Positions 7,707 to 16,245 of a stretch of 43,496 nt of DNA are shown piece after piece. Position 1 is the first letter of the stretch. Every line of letters begins with the position of its first letter. The notes under the pieces are model-generated. The model was given only the letters and a program-made list of their open reading frames with translations. It was not told where the DNA came from and did no database searches. A program made the position numbers and the translations under genes. Origin of the DNA: Hungatella sp. (GTDB lineage Bacteria > Bacillota > Clostridia > Lachnospirales > Lachnospiraceae); assembly GCA_022792815.1 (NCBI GenBank), contig JAAWBS010000065.1, forward strand, positions 1-43,496, read 5' to 3'.

Positions 7707-8408
7707 CTAAAAATTCAATATGCCTGCAGCCAGATTGACGCTGAAAAACTGTTTGAACACCACATACAAGAACAGTACCGCGGTCGTGGTCAAAAGACCT
7801 GCCTGTCTGATCCGAACCATCCCTGCTCCGGTAAACCGTCTAGATAAGGCTTTCTGCAGGACAAAGGCCAACAGGCCTACATATGTCATCGAGATACAGG
7901 CCTCAAAGGCAGTGACGGCGAAGATTCCGGGAAGAACCCCTGCCCTTGCCAGGCCCATCAGGTTTCTGGTGATCATCCTCATGACAAAGAACGCTCCCAC
8001 CGTGATCCCCAGGGTTCCCGCGCCTCCCAGGACCGCCTGTCTCCTGTCCCTCTCTTCTCCTAGGCTGGTATAGATGTATTCCAGACTGTAGAGCAGCAGG
8101 GTGGTGAGAATCACAAATCCGATGTGCCTGATCAGCATTACATACAATACCGACAATGCCAGGGTGATGACAAACAGCCTTCTGGTCCCCGGATCCATCT
8201 GCGCTCCCTCGGGACGTTCCTTTACGGTGATATAGAGGAAGCCGAGAAACAGAAACACTGCCATGGTCAGGGGAAGCACCTTGCCTCCCGGGTCTCCTCC
8301 CACGGCGTCCGCCGCCAGGATGGTGTCCTCACCGGTGAGAACATAGACGAAATACAGGGCCGACATCAGGGTCATCACAGCCGGCATCAGTTTGACTTTT
8401 CCTTTCAT
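7707..8408 (-). CDS. tctB: Tripartite tricarboxylate transporter small membrane subunit TctB
   Basis: A 233-residue membrane protein with four to five hydrophobic segments, longer than the usual TctB (about 150) but within the family's range. The start MKGKVKLMPAVMTLMSALYFVYVL gives the first helix directly. TctB is the small, poorly conserved partner of TctA. Its place between tctC and tctA on one transcript is the main support, because TctB sequences diverge strongly. It has an extra C-terminal pair of helices compared with the short forms. Confidence 0.8.
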   Translation of the reverse strand: MKGKVKLMPAVMTLMSALYFVYVLTGEDTILAADAVGGDPGGKVLPLTMAVFLFLGFLYITVKERPEGAQMDPGTRRLFVITLALSVLYVMLIRHIGFVILTTLLLYSLEYIYTSLGEERDRRQAVLGGAGTLGITVGAFFVMRMITRNLMGLARAGVLPGIFAVTAFEACISMTYVGLLAFVLQKALSRRFTGAGMVRIRQAGLLTTTAVLFLYVVFKQFFSVNLAAGILNF

Positions 8409-8450
8409 TTACCGCACCTTTCCATTTCTTTCACCGACGGACCTTATAGG

Positions 8451-9452
8451 TTACTCTGCGTATTTTCCCGCTGCCAGACCGGTGGCCTTGATGATAGGCT
8501 TTAGGTTGTCCACCATCTCCTGGTTGTACTTCTCGAAATCTCCCAGTCTGGAGTAGTCGCCAAGAAGCCCCTGATCCTTCAGCCAGTTCTGGAAGGAATC
8601 GGAATTATAGGCCTTCTCGACGGTGTCCGCCAGATAGGTCTTCACCTCCTCCGGTGTTCCCTTCGGGGCACAGATTCCCCTGAAGCATCCTCCCGGCACC
8701 GCCAGCTCTCCATAACCGGCCTCCTCAAGGTTGGGCAGATTTTTGAGTTCCTCGAGAACCGAATGTCCCTCTCCGAAGAACACCAGAGGCCGCAGCCCGT
8801 CCATGTTGGACAGAACTTCCGACTGGGAAAAAATACCTGCCACACAGTGACCTCCCAGGACCGCAGGAATCAGCTCTGCACCGCCGTTAAAGGAGACCAC
8901 GTTGAACGGAGACTCCAAGGCATTGTTCAGTCCGTATGCCACCACGCCGGTGGTGGCGGTGGCGCCGGCATTGCCCAGGGTGATGGTTCCGGCATCCGCC
9001 TTAGCCGCCTGGATCAGTTCATCCAATGTCTGGTATGGGGAATCCGACTGGACTGCAAGGACAAAGGGTTCCATGGAAAGGCCGGTGATGAAATCCAGCT
9101 TCTCGAAGCCGTCGGTGTAACCTGTCATGGTTCCGCAGATCACATAAGTTCCGTACATCAAAAGGGTGTATCCGTCAGCCTCGGAATCGATCACCTGATT
9201 GGTTCCTGTTCCGGTAGAACCTCCGGTGACATTCTCCACGATGATGTTGTTGTTGCCGGAAACCGACTTCATGGCCTCCACCAGCTGGCGGGCCTGAGTA
9301 TCCGTACCTCCGCCTGCCCCCTGGGGGACGATCAATGTGATGGTCTTTTCCGGGTCGGGAAACTGACTGCCCTCGGCACTGCCGCATCCGGTGAGCACTG
9401 CTGCCGACAATGCGGCCGCCAACGCTGCTGCTGCAATTCTTTTTCCTTTCAT
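8451..9452 (-). CDS. tctC: Tripartite tricarboxylate transporter substrate-binding lipoprotein TctC (Bug family)
   Basis: A 333-residue lipoprotein: basic start MKGKR, hydrophobic segment, lipobox LTGC with the acylated cysteine at residue 23. The mature part opens with the Bug-family strand ITLIVPQGAGGGTDTQAR, whose glycine-rich loop binds the carboxylate, and continues with VENVTGGSTGTGTNQV. It captures the substrate at the outer membrane face and delivers it to TctAB. It is third in the operon after two HAD hydrolases, 42 bases before tctB, with an AGGAGG RBS. Confidence 0.9.
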   Translation of the reverse strand: MKGKRIAAAALAAALSAAVLTGCGSAEGSQFPDPEKTITLIVPQGAGGGTDTQARQLVEAMKSVSGNNNIIVENVTGGSTGTGTNQVIDSEADGYTLLMYGTYVICGTMTGYTDGFEKLDFITGLSMEPFVLAVQSDSPYQTLDELIQAAKADAGTITLGNAGATATTGVVAYGLNNALESPFNVVSFNGGAELIPAVLGGHCVAGIFSQSEVLSNMDGLRPLVFFGEGHSVLEELKNLPNLEEAGYGELAVPGGCFRGICAPKGTPEEVKTYLADTVEKAYNSDSFQNWLKDQGLLGDYSRLGDFEKYNQEMVDNLKPIIKATGLAAGKYAE

Positions 9453-9529
9453 AGTGTTACCTCCTCATTTTGTTTATAATAAATTTTTGTTTTTCTATGC
9501 CTTGCAGGTCCGCCGGACCTTTGCTTATC

Positions 9530-10420
9530 TCACGAGAGCCGGACTTGTGCTTCTCCCCTTTTCCAAGGCGGCAGAAGGGGCAGACATCCGTCAAACCGTC
9601 GGATCACCATCTCCTCCATCTCCCCTCTGTATCCACCGTCTAAAAACCGCTCCAGATAGATCTCCTTCATCTCTTTCCAGGAAGCGATCTCGTCTCCCGG
9701 CCTGATGGGATAGAACAGCACGCCGTTGTCATGGGCCGCCCGCATATCCCCCGGCGCATCCCCTATCATCAGCACACGATCCGGGGCATAGTGGTCTTTT
9801 ACCGCCCGGATGCACTCCTTCTTCGTCCCTTCATCCTGAGAACAGATCAGGGATACATGGTCTAGCAGTCCGTTCTCCTCCCACTCTCTCATGAGGGCAT
9901 CCCGGGCAGTGGCCGAGACCACGATAATGTCCGCCTGCTCGCTAAGTGCCAGAACCGCCTCCCTAGCGCCGGGAAATGGCGGTATCCCATGGACCATATC
10001 CGCCACTCTCTCATTGACCTCTAAAGACCACCTAAGAGTCCTCAAAAGCACCGGGTCATGAGAAGCTGCCAGCGTCTTATTGTTGACTTCCAAAGCCTCC
10101 TCAAGCCAGGTTTTCAGAGTCCCTGTATCCGGAAATTCAAATCCGTATTCTTTCACCTCTTCCCACTCCTTCAAAAGCTCTATGGACCGGTACAAGGTGA
10201 TGAATCGGGACTGTCCCCTGTCCTTGGAGTACAGATTCTCAAATTCCCAGGCTTTTCTGGCGTATTTGGATATGGGCTGCAGCCCCCAGTGCTTGATCAT
10301 AGCCGGGCAGAAGCACTCCTTGTGCTTGATCTCCATAGTGTCAAACACACACCCGTCAGAGTCGATGCACACCAGCCGGTCGTGTCCGGGCCGAAAGCCC
10401 TCAAGCAATTCTCGTCCCAT
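9530..10420 (-). CDS. HAD-family hydrolase (phosphatase)
   Basis: The protein (296 residues from ATG 10420) carries HAD motif I CIDSDGCVFDT with the nucleophile/acid aspartate pair, motif II VVSATA, a lysine in the KKECIR region and motif IV IGDAPGD. A helical cap of roughly 120 residues lies between motifs I and II, as in C1-cap beta-phosphoglucomutase-like or phosphatase members. ATG 10420 is preferred over 10426 because GGAG lies 7 bases before it and almost touches the upstream ATG. It is second in the tct operon. Likely a small-molecule phosphatase; substrate unknown. Confidence 0.83.
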   Translation of the reverse strand: MGRELLEGFRPGHDRLVCIDSDGCVFDTMEIKHKECFCPAMIKHWGLQPISKYARKAWEFENLYSKDRGQSRFITLYRSIELLKEWEEVKEYGFEFPDTGTLKTWLEEALEVNNKTLAASHDPVLLRTLRWSLEVNERVADMVHGIPPFPGAREAVLALSEQADIIVVSATARDALMREWEENGLLDHVSLICSQDEGTKKECIRAVKDHYAPDRVLMIGDAPGDMRAAHDNGVLFYPIRPGDEIASWKEMKEIYLERFLDGGYRGEMEEMVIRRFDGCLPLLPPWKRGEAQVRLS

Positions 10421-10439
10421 AGTCATTCTCCTCTCTCAT

Positions 10440-11285
10440 CTATATTGATTCCGATTCTTCCAGAATAAACTTCTCGATAGCCGCCGCCACACCGTCCTGA
10501 TCATAAGGGGCAGTGACAAAATCTGCCTGTTCTTTCAGCCATGAGGGGGCATTGCCCATGGCCACCCCGACTCCGGAGGCCCTGATGGCATCTGCGTCCA
10601 GCACGGAATCGCCGATGCTCATGACCTCATCCATGGTGATGCCAAGTTTTTCCAGCAGCTTTTCGATCCCCCTGGTCCGGTTCAGCCCTTTCGGAAAAAA
10701 CTGCATGTCCTTTCCCAGAGGGTCGGTGATGTGGGCTACCCCCGAATGTTCCACTTCATCGTAGATCTTCTGCTGAAGCTCCTCCGGGATCCCGTACATG
10801 TTCACCTTCTCGATGCCCATGCCGCGGCCCAAAAAGTACTCGGATGGCTTCTCCACAGAGATCTGCCGGCCAGTCTCGATAAACCACACATGGTGGGAGG
10901 GAACCGGATACCGCTCCAGATGCTCCGCCACTTCCCTCTCCAGATAGATCTTTCCCCCGGAGGCGATCTCCGTATAAATCCGCTTCCCCTCAAAGATCCT
11001 GCACATCCTCTCGCTGTCCTCCGGTGTCAAAGTCTCCTGATAGATCACCTCTCCGGTGCTGTGATCCACCACCCGTGTCCCCCCGGATGTGATGTAATAG
11101 CGGATCCTCTTTTCCGCTTCGATCTGAGGCGGCTGCATATTCTCCGCCCTGCCTGTGGACGGAATGATATAGATCCCCCTGTCCAGAGCCCTTCTGATGG
11201 CATACATGTTCCTGACCGAGATAAACACCTGATCTCTCTGAAGTGTCGTTCCGTCAAAATCCAAAAGAACCGCCTTGATTCTCAT
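10440..11285 (-). CDS. Cof-type HAD-IIB hydrolase
   Basis: A 281-residue protein with HAD motif I LLDFDGTTLQRDQ at the N-terminus, motif II STGR, a C2-type cap in the middle, and motif IV MSIGDSVLDADAI followed by VAMGNAP, the typical Cof/YidA layout. These enzymes dephosphorylate sugar phosphates and cofactors such as FMN. It is first in the operon, with an AAAGGAGG RBS and two consensus-like promoters upstream, divergent from the LacI-fusion regulator. Two HAD phosphatases heading a carboxylate-transporter operon suggest a phosphorylated intermediate in this pathway (inference). Confidence 0.88.
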   Translation of the reverse strand: MRIKAVLLDFDGTTLQRDQVFISVRNMYAIRRALDRGIYIIPSTGRAENMQPPQIEAEKRIRYYITSGGTRVVDHSTGEVIYQETLTPEDSERMCRIFEGKRIYTEIASGGKIYLEREVAEHLERYPVPSHHVWFIETGRQISVEKPSEYFLGRGMGIEKVNMYGIPEELQQKIYDEVEHSGVAHITDPLGKDMQFFPKGLNRTRGIEKLLEKLGITMDEVMSIGDSVLDADAIRASGVGVAMGNAPSWLKEQADFVTAPYDQDGVAAAIEKFILEESESI

Positions 11286-11349
11286 GGTAAATCCTCCTTT
11301 TGCCCTGCCGTTTCTCTGTCCGTCACTGTTTCCCGTGACCTTTTTCTAC

Positions 11350-11378
11350 ATTTTATCACTGATTTTGGAACGTGTCAA
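11350..11378 (-). promoter_or_regulatory. Proximal promoter of the HAD-tct operon
   Basis: TTGACA (11378-11373), 17-bp spacer, TAAAAT (11355-11350) on the minus strand, about 65 bases before the first start codon. Confidence 0.8.
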
Positions 11379-11393
11379 TCATTTTCTCATTTT

Positions 11394-11422
11394 ATATTAT
11401 CTCGTTCCATTTTTATAGTCAA
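11394..11422 (-). promoter_or_regulatory. Distal promoter of the HAD-tct operon
   Basis: TTGACT (11422-11417), 17-bp spacer, TAATAT (11399-11394) on the minus strand. Together with the proximal site it makes a tandem pair; it overlaps the divergent regulator's -35 region. Confidence 0.6.
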
Positions 11423-11444
11423 AACCTTCAAATTATGATATGAT
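11416..11444 (+). promoter_or_regulatory. Promoter of the LacI-SBP fusion regulator
   Basis: TAGTCA (11416-11421), 17-bp spacer, TATGAT (11439-11444). The -35 overlaps the distal opposing promoter, so both directions may be controlled together. Confidence 0.5.
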
Positions 11445-11458
11445 GATACCAGGGTCAA

Positions 11459-11476
11459 AAGGTCATGTATGACCTT
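11459..11476 (+). promoter_or_regulatory. Palindromic operator candidate for the fusion regulator
   Basis: AAGGTCAT and ATGACCTT form perfect 8-bp arms around a 2-bp centre, lying just downstream of the regulator's -10. Position and symmetry fit autoregulation by a LacI-type dimer; assignment is inferred. Confidence 0.55.
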
Positions 11477-11522
11477 CCGGCCCCTCTTTACTTTGACATA
11501 CACCAATCAGGAGGACTTGCAT

Positions 11523-13736
11523 ATGGCGACCATGAATGACATAGCGAAAGAAGCCGGAGTTTCAAGAGGCACAGTATCAAACGTTCTCAACGGACGCGGA
11601 GGAGTCAGTTACGAAAAAATCCGGCTGGTGGAGGAGGCCGCTGCCAGACTGGGCTACAGTCTGGACCAGCGGGCCAGCACCTTAAGAAAAGGGGTGTCAG
11701 AGTCCATCGCCCTCATCCTTCCTGATATTTCGGAAAAAAAATACAGCGAACTCTATATGGGAGTCTTAAACAGTGCAAAACGTTTTGACTTCAAGGTCTG
11801 CCTGTATATCTCCGGCGACCAGCCCTGCCGAGAAAAGGCAGCCATCTTAGAAGCCATGAAGGAGAAGGTAATGGGAGTCCTCACCGTCTCCTGCCTCGAG
11901 TCAAAAGTCTCCGAATATGCCCCCTTTCTCTCACAAAATCTTCCTGTGATCTTTTTAGAGCGGCTCGGAGACAGCCAGAGCCTTTGTTCCTATACCTTTG
12001 ACATGACAGAAGCCGCCAGACTGGTATCAGCCGTCATCCCCCCCGGCTCCAGAGTCTCGGTGCTGACAGGCTCCGTTTCCTTTCCCGACCAGGCCCGGTT
12101 TCGGGATGCCCTCATGCGCTTTCTTCCTATAGAAGAGAAACGTATCCTGGAGAACTGTCACGGGGAGCTGTCCCCGGCTTCCTACCAACTGGCCTCCTCC
12201 TTTCCGGACACGGATTACTGCGTTGCCGGAAGCCGTCATCTGGCCCGCTTGGCGGAAAATGCCTTTACCAGATTCACCGGAAAGTCTCCCCACATCATCT
12301 GCCTGGCCCCCCTCTCTCCTCTTCCGGACAACCGTTTTATACAGATTCAGCTGAATTACCGATATCTGGGAATCTCGGCGGCAGATGAGCTCATGAGGTC
12401 ACTGGAGGAAAAACTGCCTCTCCGCTCCAGAGTGTTTGCCCCGTCCCAGACCTGTCACAGACCAAAAACCACGAAAGCCTCACCGCAAAAGACTGTCGGA
12501 GACTGCGCCGTCCCTGCCGTGAGACTAAATGGCCCGCCCCTGCGCATGCTGTCCCACAACACGCCTACAGTCACCGCCTTAAAAACTCTGATCCCCCAGT
12601 TTGTACATGACACCGGCATCCCGGTGGAGATCGTCACGGTGCCCTTAAGTCAGCTTCTCGTGAAGGCGCTGTCGGAGGAGGAGCGGTGGGACATCATCCG
12701 GGTGGACCCATCCTGTTTATCCCTCATGGCCCCTAAGATCTTCCGGCCGCTGGAGGAGATCGCAGACGATGCCGGCAGCTATTTCGCATATTTTCTGGAT
12801 TCTATCCCGGAAGACTACTTCAAATCCGGAAAGACCTTGTACGCCTGTCCCTTTGATATCAGCATGCAGCTTTTGTTTTACAGAAGATCTCTCTTCGAAA
12901 GCGTGGCGCAGCAGAGAGTATTTTATGAAGAGTACGGAAAGCCCCTGAAGATCCCCTCCACCTACGAGGAGCTGGAGACCGTGGCCCGGTTCTTTACCAG
13001 AGCCTGCAGGCCGGACTCCCCCACTCCCTACGGGTCCAGCATCGCGGCCTATACCAGCCAGACCTCTGTGACCAGTGAGTATCTTCCCAGGCTGATCTCG
13101 GCAGGCGGACCGGTGTATACCCCTTCCGGCATGATAAACCTGCAGACTCAGGGAGCCATCTCTGCCCTGGAAGGCTATATCCGGTTTTCCAAATTTGCTG
13201 ATACCTCCCACACCCATGATTGGAGCGAAATCGCCTCCGGGTTTGTCAACGGCTCTTACGCCACCACCATTCTGTATCTCCACTACGCCTCCCGGTTTAT
13301 CCGGGCCGAGGGCGCCGCCTTCAACGGGGACATCGGATTCGCACCTCTGCCGGGCAACAACTCTCTTCTGGCAGGCGGTTCCCTGGGAGTGGGGAGATAC
13401 TCCCGGCATCCCAAGGAAGCCTGGCAGTTCGTCCGATGGGCTGCCGGCCCGGATATCGCCACCGACCTGGCGATGCTGGGCGGCATCTCCTCTGCTGCCA
13501 TTGTCTATGAACAGCATGAGGTCATAGATATCTATCCATGGCTCTCCTATCTGGCAGAACATATCCGGGACGGGATCAGCCGCCCTCTTTTGTCTTTCCG
13601 CTCTTTCAGCTATGATCAGAAAGAATTTGAGTATCAATTGGGGAAAAATCTGTTGGATGCCCTGAACGGGCAGAGGACACCTCAAAAAGCCCTGGCAGAT
13701 GCCCAGGCGTATCTGAAGTCACTGAGTAATCATTAG
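11523..13736 (+). CDS. LacI repressor fused to an ABC-type extracellular solute-binding domain (cytoplasmic)
   Basis: A 737-residue protein, twice LacI length. Residues 1-55 are a LacI helix-turn-helix (TMNDIAKEAGVSRGTVSNVL) and hinge (QRASTLRKG). Residues about 60-320 match a type I periplasmic-binding fold, the usual LacI sensor. After a polar linker (about 325-350), residues 352-735 resemble a family 1 sugar solute-binding protein (PLYACP-like GKTLYACPFDISMQLLFYRR, then IPSTYEELETVARFF, and DIGFAPLPG with a GGSLGVGR loop). There is no signal peptide, so the binding domain must act inside the cell as a second sensor. ATG 11523 has AGGAGG; upstream starts lack one. It faces the HAD-tct operon divergently and ends before the ROK terminator. 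Confidence 0.88.
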   Translation: MATMNDIAKEAGVSRGTVSNVLNGRGGVSYEKIRLVEEAAARLGYSLDQRASTLRKGVSESIALILPDISEKKYSELYMGVLNSAKRFDFKVCLYISGDQPCREKAAILEAMKEKVMGVLTVSCLESKVSEYAPFLSQNLPVIFLERLGDSQSLCSYTFDMTEAARLVSAVIPPGSRVSVLTGSVSFPDQARFRDALMRFLPIEEKRILENCHGELSPASYQLASSFPDTDYCVAGSRHLARLAENAFTRFTGKSPHIICLAPLSPLPDNRFIQIQLNYRYLGISAADELMRSLEEKLPLRSRVFAPSQTCHRPKTTKASPQKTVGDCAVPAVRLNGPPLRMLSHNTPTVTALKTLIPQFVHDTGIPVEIVTVPLSQLLVKALSEEERWDIIRVDPSCLSLMAPKIFRPLEEIADDAGSYFAYFLDSIPEDYFKSGKTLYACPFDISMQLLFYRRSLFESVAQQRVFYEEYGKPLKIPSTYEELETVARFFTRACRPDSPTPYGSSIAAYTSQTSVTSEYLPRLISAGGPVYTPSGMINLQTQGAISALEGYIRFSKFADTSHTHDWSEIASGFVNGSYATTILYLHYASRFIRAEGAAFNGDIGFAPLPGNNSLLAGGSLGVGRYSRHPKEAWQFVRWAAGPDIATDLAMLGGISSAAIVYEQHEVIDIYPWLSYLAEHIRDGISRPLLSFRSFSYDQKEFEYQLGKNLLDALNGQRTPQKALADAQAYLKSLSNH

Positions 13737-13754
13737 AATATCTGATTCCACCGC

Positions 13755-13784
13755 AAAAGGGCGGGCCCACTGAGAGGCCCGCCC
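13755..13784 (-). terminator. Intrinsic terminator after the ROK pseudogene
   Basis: GC-rich 9-bp stem (GGGCGGGCC/GGCCCGCCC) followed on the minus strand by UUUU. It also sits just past the convergent LacI-fusion stop and may help end that transcript. Confidence 0.8.
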
Positions 13785-13793
13785 CAAATTCTG

Positions 13794-14733
13794 TCATTCC
13801 CTTCCCACACGATCCAGATGAAAGGACAGAGCTCCTATGAGATTGGCGTCATTGCCGTACTTGCAGGAGACGATCTCCGGCTTTCCAAAGGGTGTGGTGG
13901 GTATCAGCTCAAACTGGCGGTCCACACTCTGACGGATCTTCTCCGCCACCTCCGGCCTGGCGCTGATGCCTCCGCCGATGGCAAACCGCTGAAGGTCCAA
14001 TACCGACTGGATCCCGTAGATTCCTGCTGCCGTGTATCGGCCAAATTCCTCAAAAGCCTCTGCCGCCTCGGCTTCCCCGGCATCATATGCCTCGAAAAAG
14101 CGGAATCCGTCAAGACCATGGTCGTGCTCGGGCATGTCCTTCCGGCTTGCATAGAACCGCAGCAGCCCTGTTGTGGAGCTGTAGCTGCCCCACATTGCCT
14201 CGATATTTTTCTTGCCGTCTCGGTAGAGTCCATGGGTCAGCAGATCTAAATCCGCAGTGAATCAGGACAGCTCTCCGGCTCCGAAGGTATTCCCCATCCA
14301 TACCTTCCCGTTGAGCACGATGCCGCCGCCGATGCCTGTCCCGATGACCAGCACCGCCCCGTTGTCCACATCTGCCAGGGCCCCGTTCCACGCCTCCGCG
14401 TTGGCCGCACACTTTCCGTCGTTGGCCGCCGTAACCGGCACATGGAGGATCTCCTCAAAATATTTCCCCACAGGGGTGTTTTTGATAAAACGGAAGGAAC
14501 CGCCGGTGTGGGCGATGCCCTCTCTCATGTCGATGCGGCCCGGCATGGACACTGCCGCCCCCTCATACTGACCGTCAAACTCTTCGCCGATGGCTTTGAC
14601 GGCAGACAGAAGGTCCTCCAGACTGCTTAAGGGGGACGGGATTTTCTTCTGCTTTAAAAATGTACCATCTGCCCCCATGAGAGCGTACTTCGTAAACGTT
14701 CCCCCCCAGATCCAGTGCAAGATATTGCCTCAT
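13794..14733 (-). pseudogene. ROK-family sugar kinase, broken by a frameshift and a stop codon
   Basis: Read as one gene of about 313 codons it is a complete ROK kinase. ATG 14733 (RBS AAAGGAG) gives MRQYLALDLG, then a run of seven G (14701-14707) shifts the frame; six G would restore the ATP-binding loop LDLGGTFTKYALM. Translation in the second frame gives AANDGK, then VIGTGIGGGIVLNG and GAGELS, and stops at an in-frame TGA (14264-14262). The same frame continues FTADLDLLTHG, then MWGSYSST and FAIGGGISARPE to 13794. No SECIS-like hairpin was recognised, so selenocysteine is unlikely. Two independent lesions point to a pseudogene, unless the G-run reflects a sequencing error. Confidence 0.8.
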
Positions 14734-14817
14734 GAAACATACTCCTTTCCACGTTTAATTCATACACAGGTCTATCATACAACAAATTTTTTCCGTTCGC
14801 TACCGTTTTATGTCCGC

Positions 14818-14845
14818 AAAACAGGGACCGGATCTCCGGTCCCTG
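14818..14845 (-). terminator. Intrinsic terminator of nfnA-nfnB
   Basis: Perfect 11-bp stem (CAGGGACCGGA/TCCGGTCCCTG) with a 2-base centre (loop opens to 4 or more in practice), followed on the minus strand by UUUU, 11 bases past the nfnB stop. Confidence 0.88.
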
Positions 14846-14856
14846 CAAACTTGTCG

Positions 14857-16245
14857 CTATCTCTCTGTCAGATACTCATGAATCCCTCTGGCTCCTGCCC
14901 GTCCGGCCTCCATGGCCAGGATCACCGTGGCTGCTCCGGTCACCGCGTCGCCTCCGGCGTACACGCCTTCCTTGCTGGTCTTTCCGTTTGACTCCTCTGC
15001 CACGATGCATTTTCTCCGATTTACTTCCAGGCCCTTGGTGGTACTGGAGATCAGAGGGTTGGGGGAGGTTCCCAGGGACATGATCACCGTGTCCACATCG
15101 ATGGTAAACTCAGAGCCCTCTACGGGCACCGGCCTTCTCCTGCCGGAGGCATCCGGTTCTCCCAGTTCCATGCGGATGCACTTCATCCCTTTCACCCATC
15201 CGTCGTCGTCCACAAGGATCTCCACCGGGTTGGTCAGAAGGTCGAAGACGATCCCCTCCTCCTTGGCGTGGTGGACTTCCTCCACACGGGCAGGAAGCTC
15301 CGCCTCGCTTCTCCGGTATACGATATGGACGTCGGCTCCTAAGCGGAGGGCGGTTCTGGCGGCATCCATGGCCACATTGCCGCCGCCTACCACTGCCACC
15401 TTCTTTCCCGCCGCGATGGGGGTGTCGTAGTCGTCCCGAAAGGCCTTCATCAGGTTGCTTCTGGTCAGATACTCGTTGGCGGAGAAGACACCGTTGGCAT
15501 TCTCCCCGGGGATTCCCATGAACATAGGCAGTCCGGCTCCGGAGCCGATGAACACCGCGTCAAATCCCTCCTCATGAAGCAGCTGATCGATGGTTACCGA
15601 CTTGCCGATGATCACATTGGTCTCGATCTTCACCCCCAGCTTTTTCACATTCTCGATCTCCGGCTTCACCACTCCCTCTTTGGGGAGACGAAACTCGGGG
15701 ATGCCGTAGAGCAGCACGCCGCCGGGCTCGTGAAGAGCCTCGAAGATGGTCACCTCATAGCCCATCTTGGCCAGGTCTCCGGCACAGGTTAAGCCTGCCG
15801 GGCCGGAGCCGATCACCGCCACCATCTTCCCGTTGGTGGTCTTTGGCGCCTCCGGCACAAAGCCGTGTTCCCTGGACCAGTCAGCCACAAAGCGCTCCAG
15901 CTTGCCGATGGACACCGGCTCCCCCTTGATCCCCCGGACGCATCTGCCCTCGCACTGGCTCTCCTGGGGGCAGACTCTCCCGCAGACAGCCGGAAGGGCG
16001 GAGGATTTGGCGATGACTCTGGCAGCCTCCTCCATATGCCCGGCCTTCACCTCTCCCACGAAGGCCGGGATGTCGATGGACACCGGGCAGCCCTCCACAC
16101 ATTTGGCATTCTTACAGTTTAAACACCTGGAAGCCTCTTTCATGGCCTCTTCTCTGTCGTATCCCAAGCAGACTTCCTCAAAGTTTGCGGCTCTCACCTT
16201 GGGGTCCTGCTCACGGACCGGAACCTTTTTCTGCATATCCATCAC
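14857..16245 (-). CDS. nfnB: NfnB subunit (GltA-like NADPH-binding flavoprotein) of the ferredoxin:NADP+ transhydrogenase
   Basis: A 462-residue iron-sulfur flavoprotein. The N-terminus has cysteine groups for two [4Fe-4S] clusters (CLNCKNAKCVEGCP near 42-55, and CGRVCPQESQCEGRC near 90-105). An FAD-binding GSGPAGL loop and VLLYGIPEFRLPK follow, then the NADPH-binding AVVGGGNVAMDAARTA with YRRSEAELPAR. Alone it resembles the small subunit of glutamate synthase and is often annotated gltA, but the adjoining NfnA-like gene and absence of a large subunit indicate NfnAB: bifurcating transfer between NADPH, NAD+ and ferredoxin in the cytoplasm. It overlaps nfnA by 4 bases (ATGA), which couples translation. 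Confidence 0.9.
   Translation of the reverse strand: MMDMQKKVPVREQDPKVRAANFEEVCLGYDREEAMKEASRCLNCKNAKCVEGCPVSIDIPAFVGEVKAGHMEEAARVIAKSSALPAVCGRVCPQESQCEGRCVRGIKGEPVSIGKLERFVADWSREHGFVPEAPKTTNGKMVAVIGSGPAGLTCAGDLAKMGYEVTIFEALHEPGGVLLYGIPEFRLPKEGVVKPEIENVKKLGVKIETNVIIGKSVTIDQLLHEEGFDAVFIGSGAGLPMFMGIPGENANGVFSANEYLTRSNLMKAFRDDYDTPIAAGKKVAVVGGGNVAMDAARTALRLGADVHIVYRRSEAELPARVEEVHHAKEEGIVFDLLTNPVEILVDDDGWVKGMKCIRMELGEPDASGRRRPVPVEGSEFTIDVDTVIMSLGTSPNPLISSTTKGLEVNRRKCIVAEESNGKTSKEGVYAGGDAVTGAATVILAMEAGRAGARGIHEYLTER

Noticed and set aside
14262..14264. Selenocysteine at the in-frame TGA of the ROK kinase
   Set aside because: No SECIS-like hairpin directly after the codon, ROK kinases are not known selenoproteins, and a separate frameshift lies upstream.
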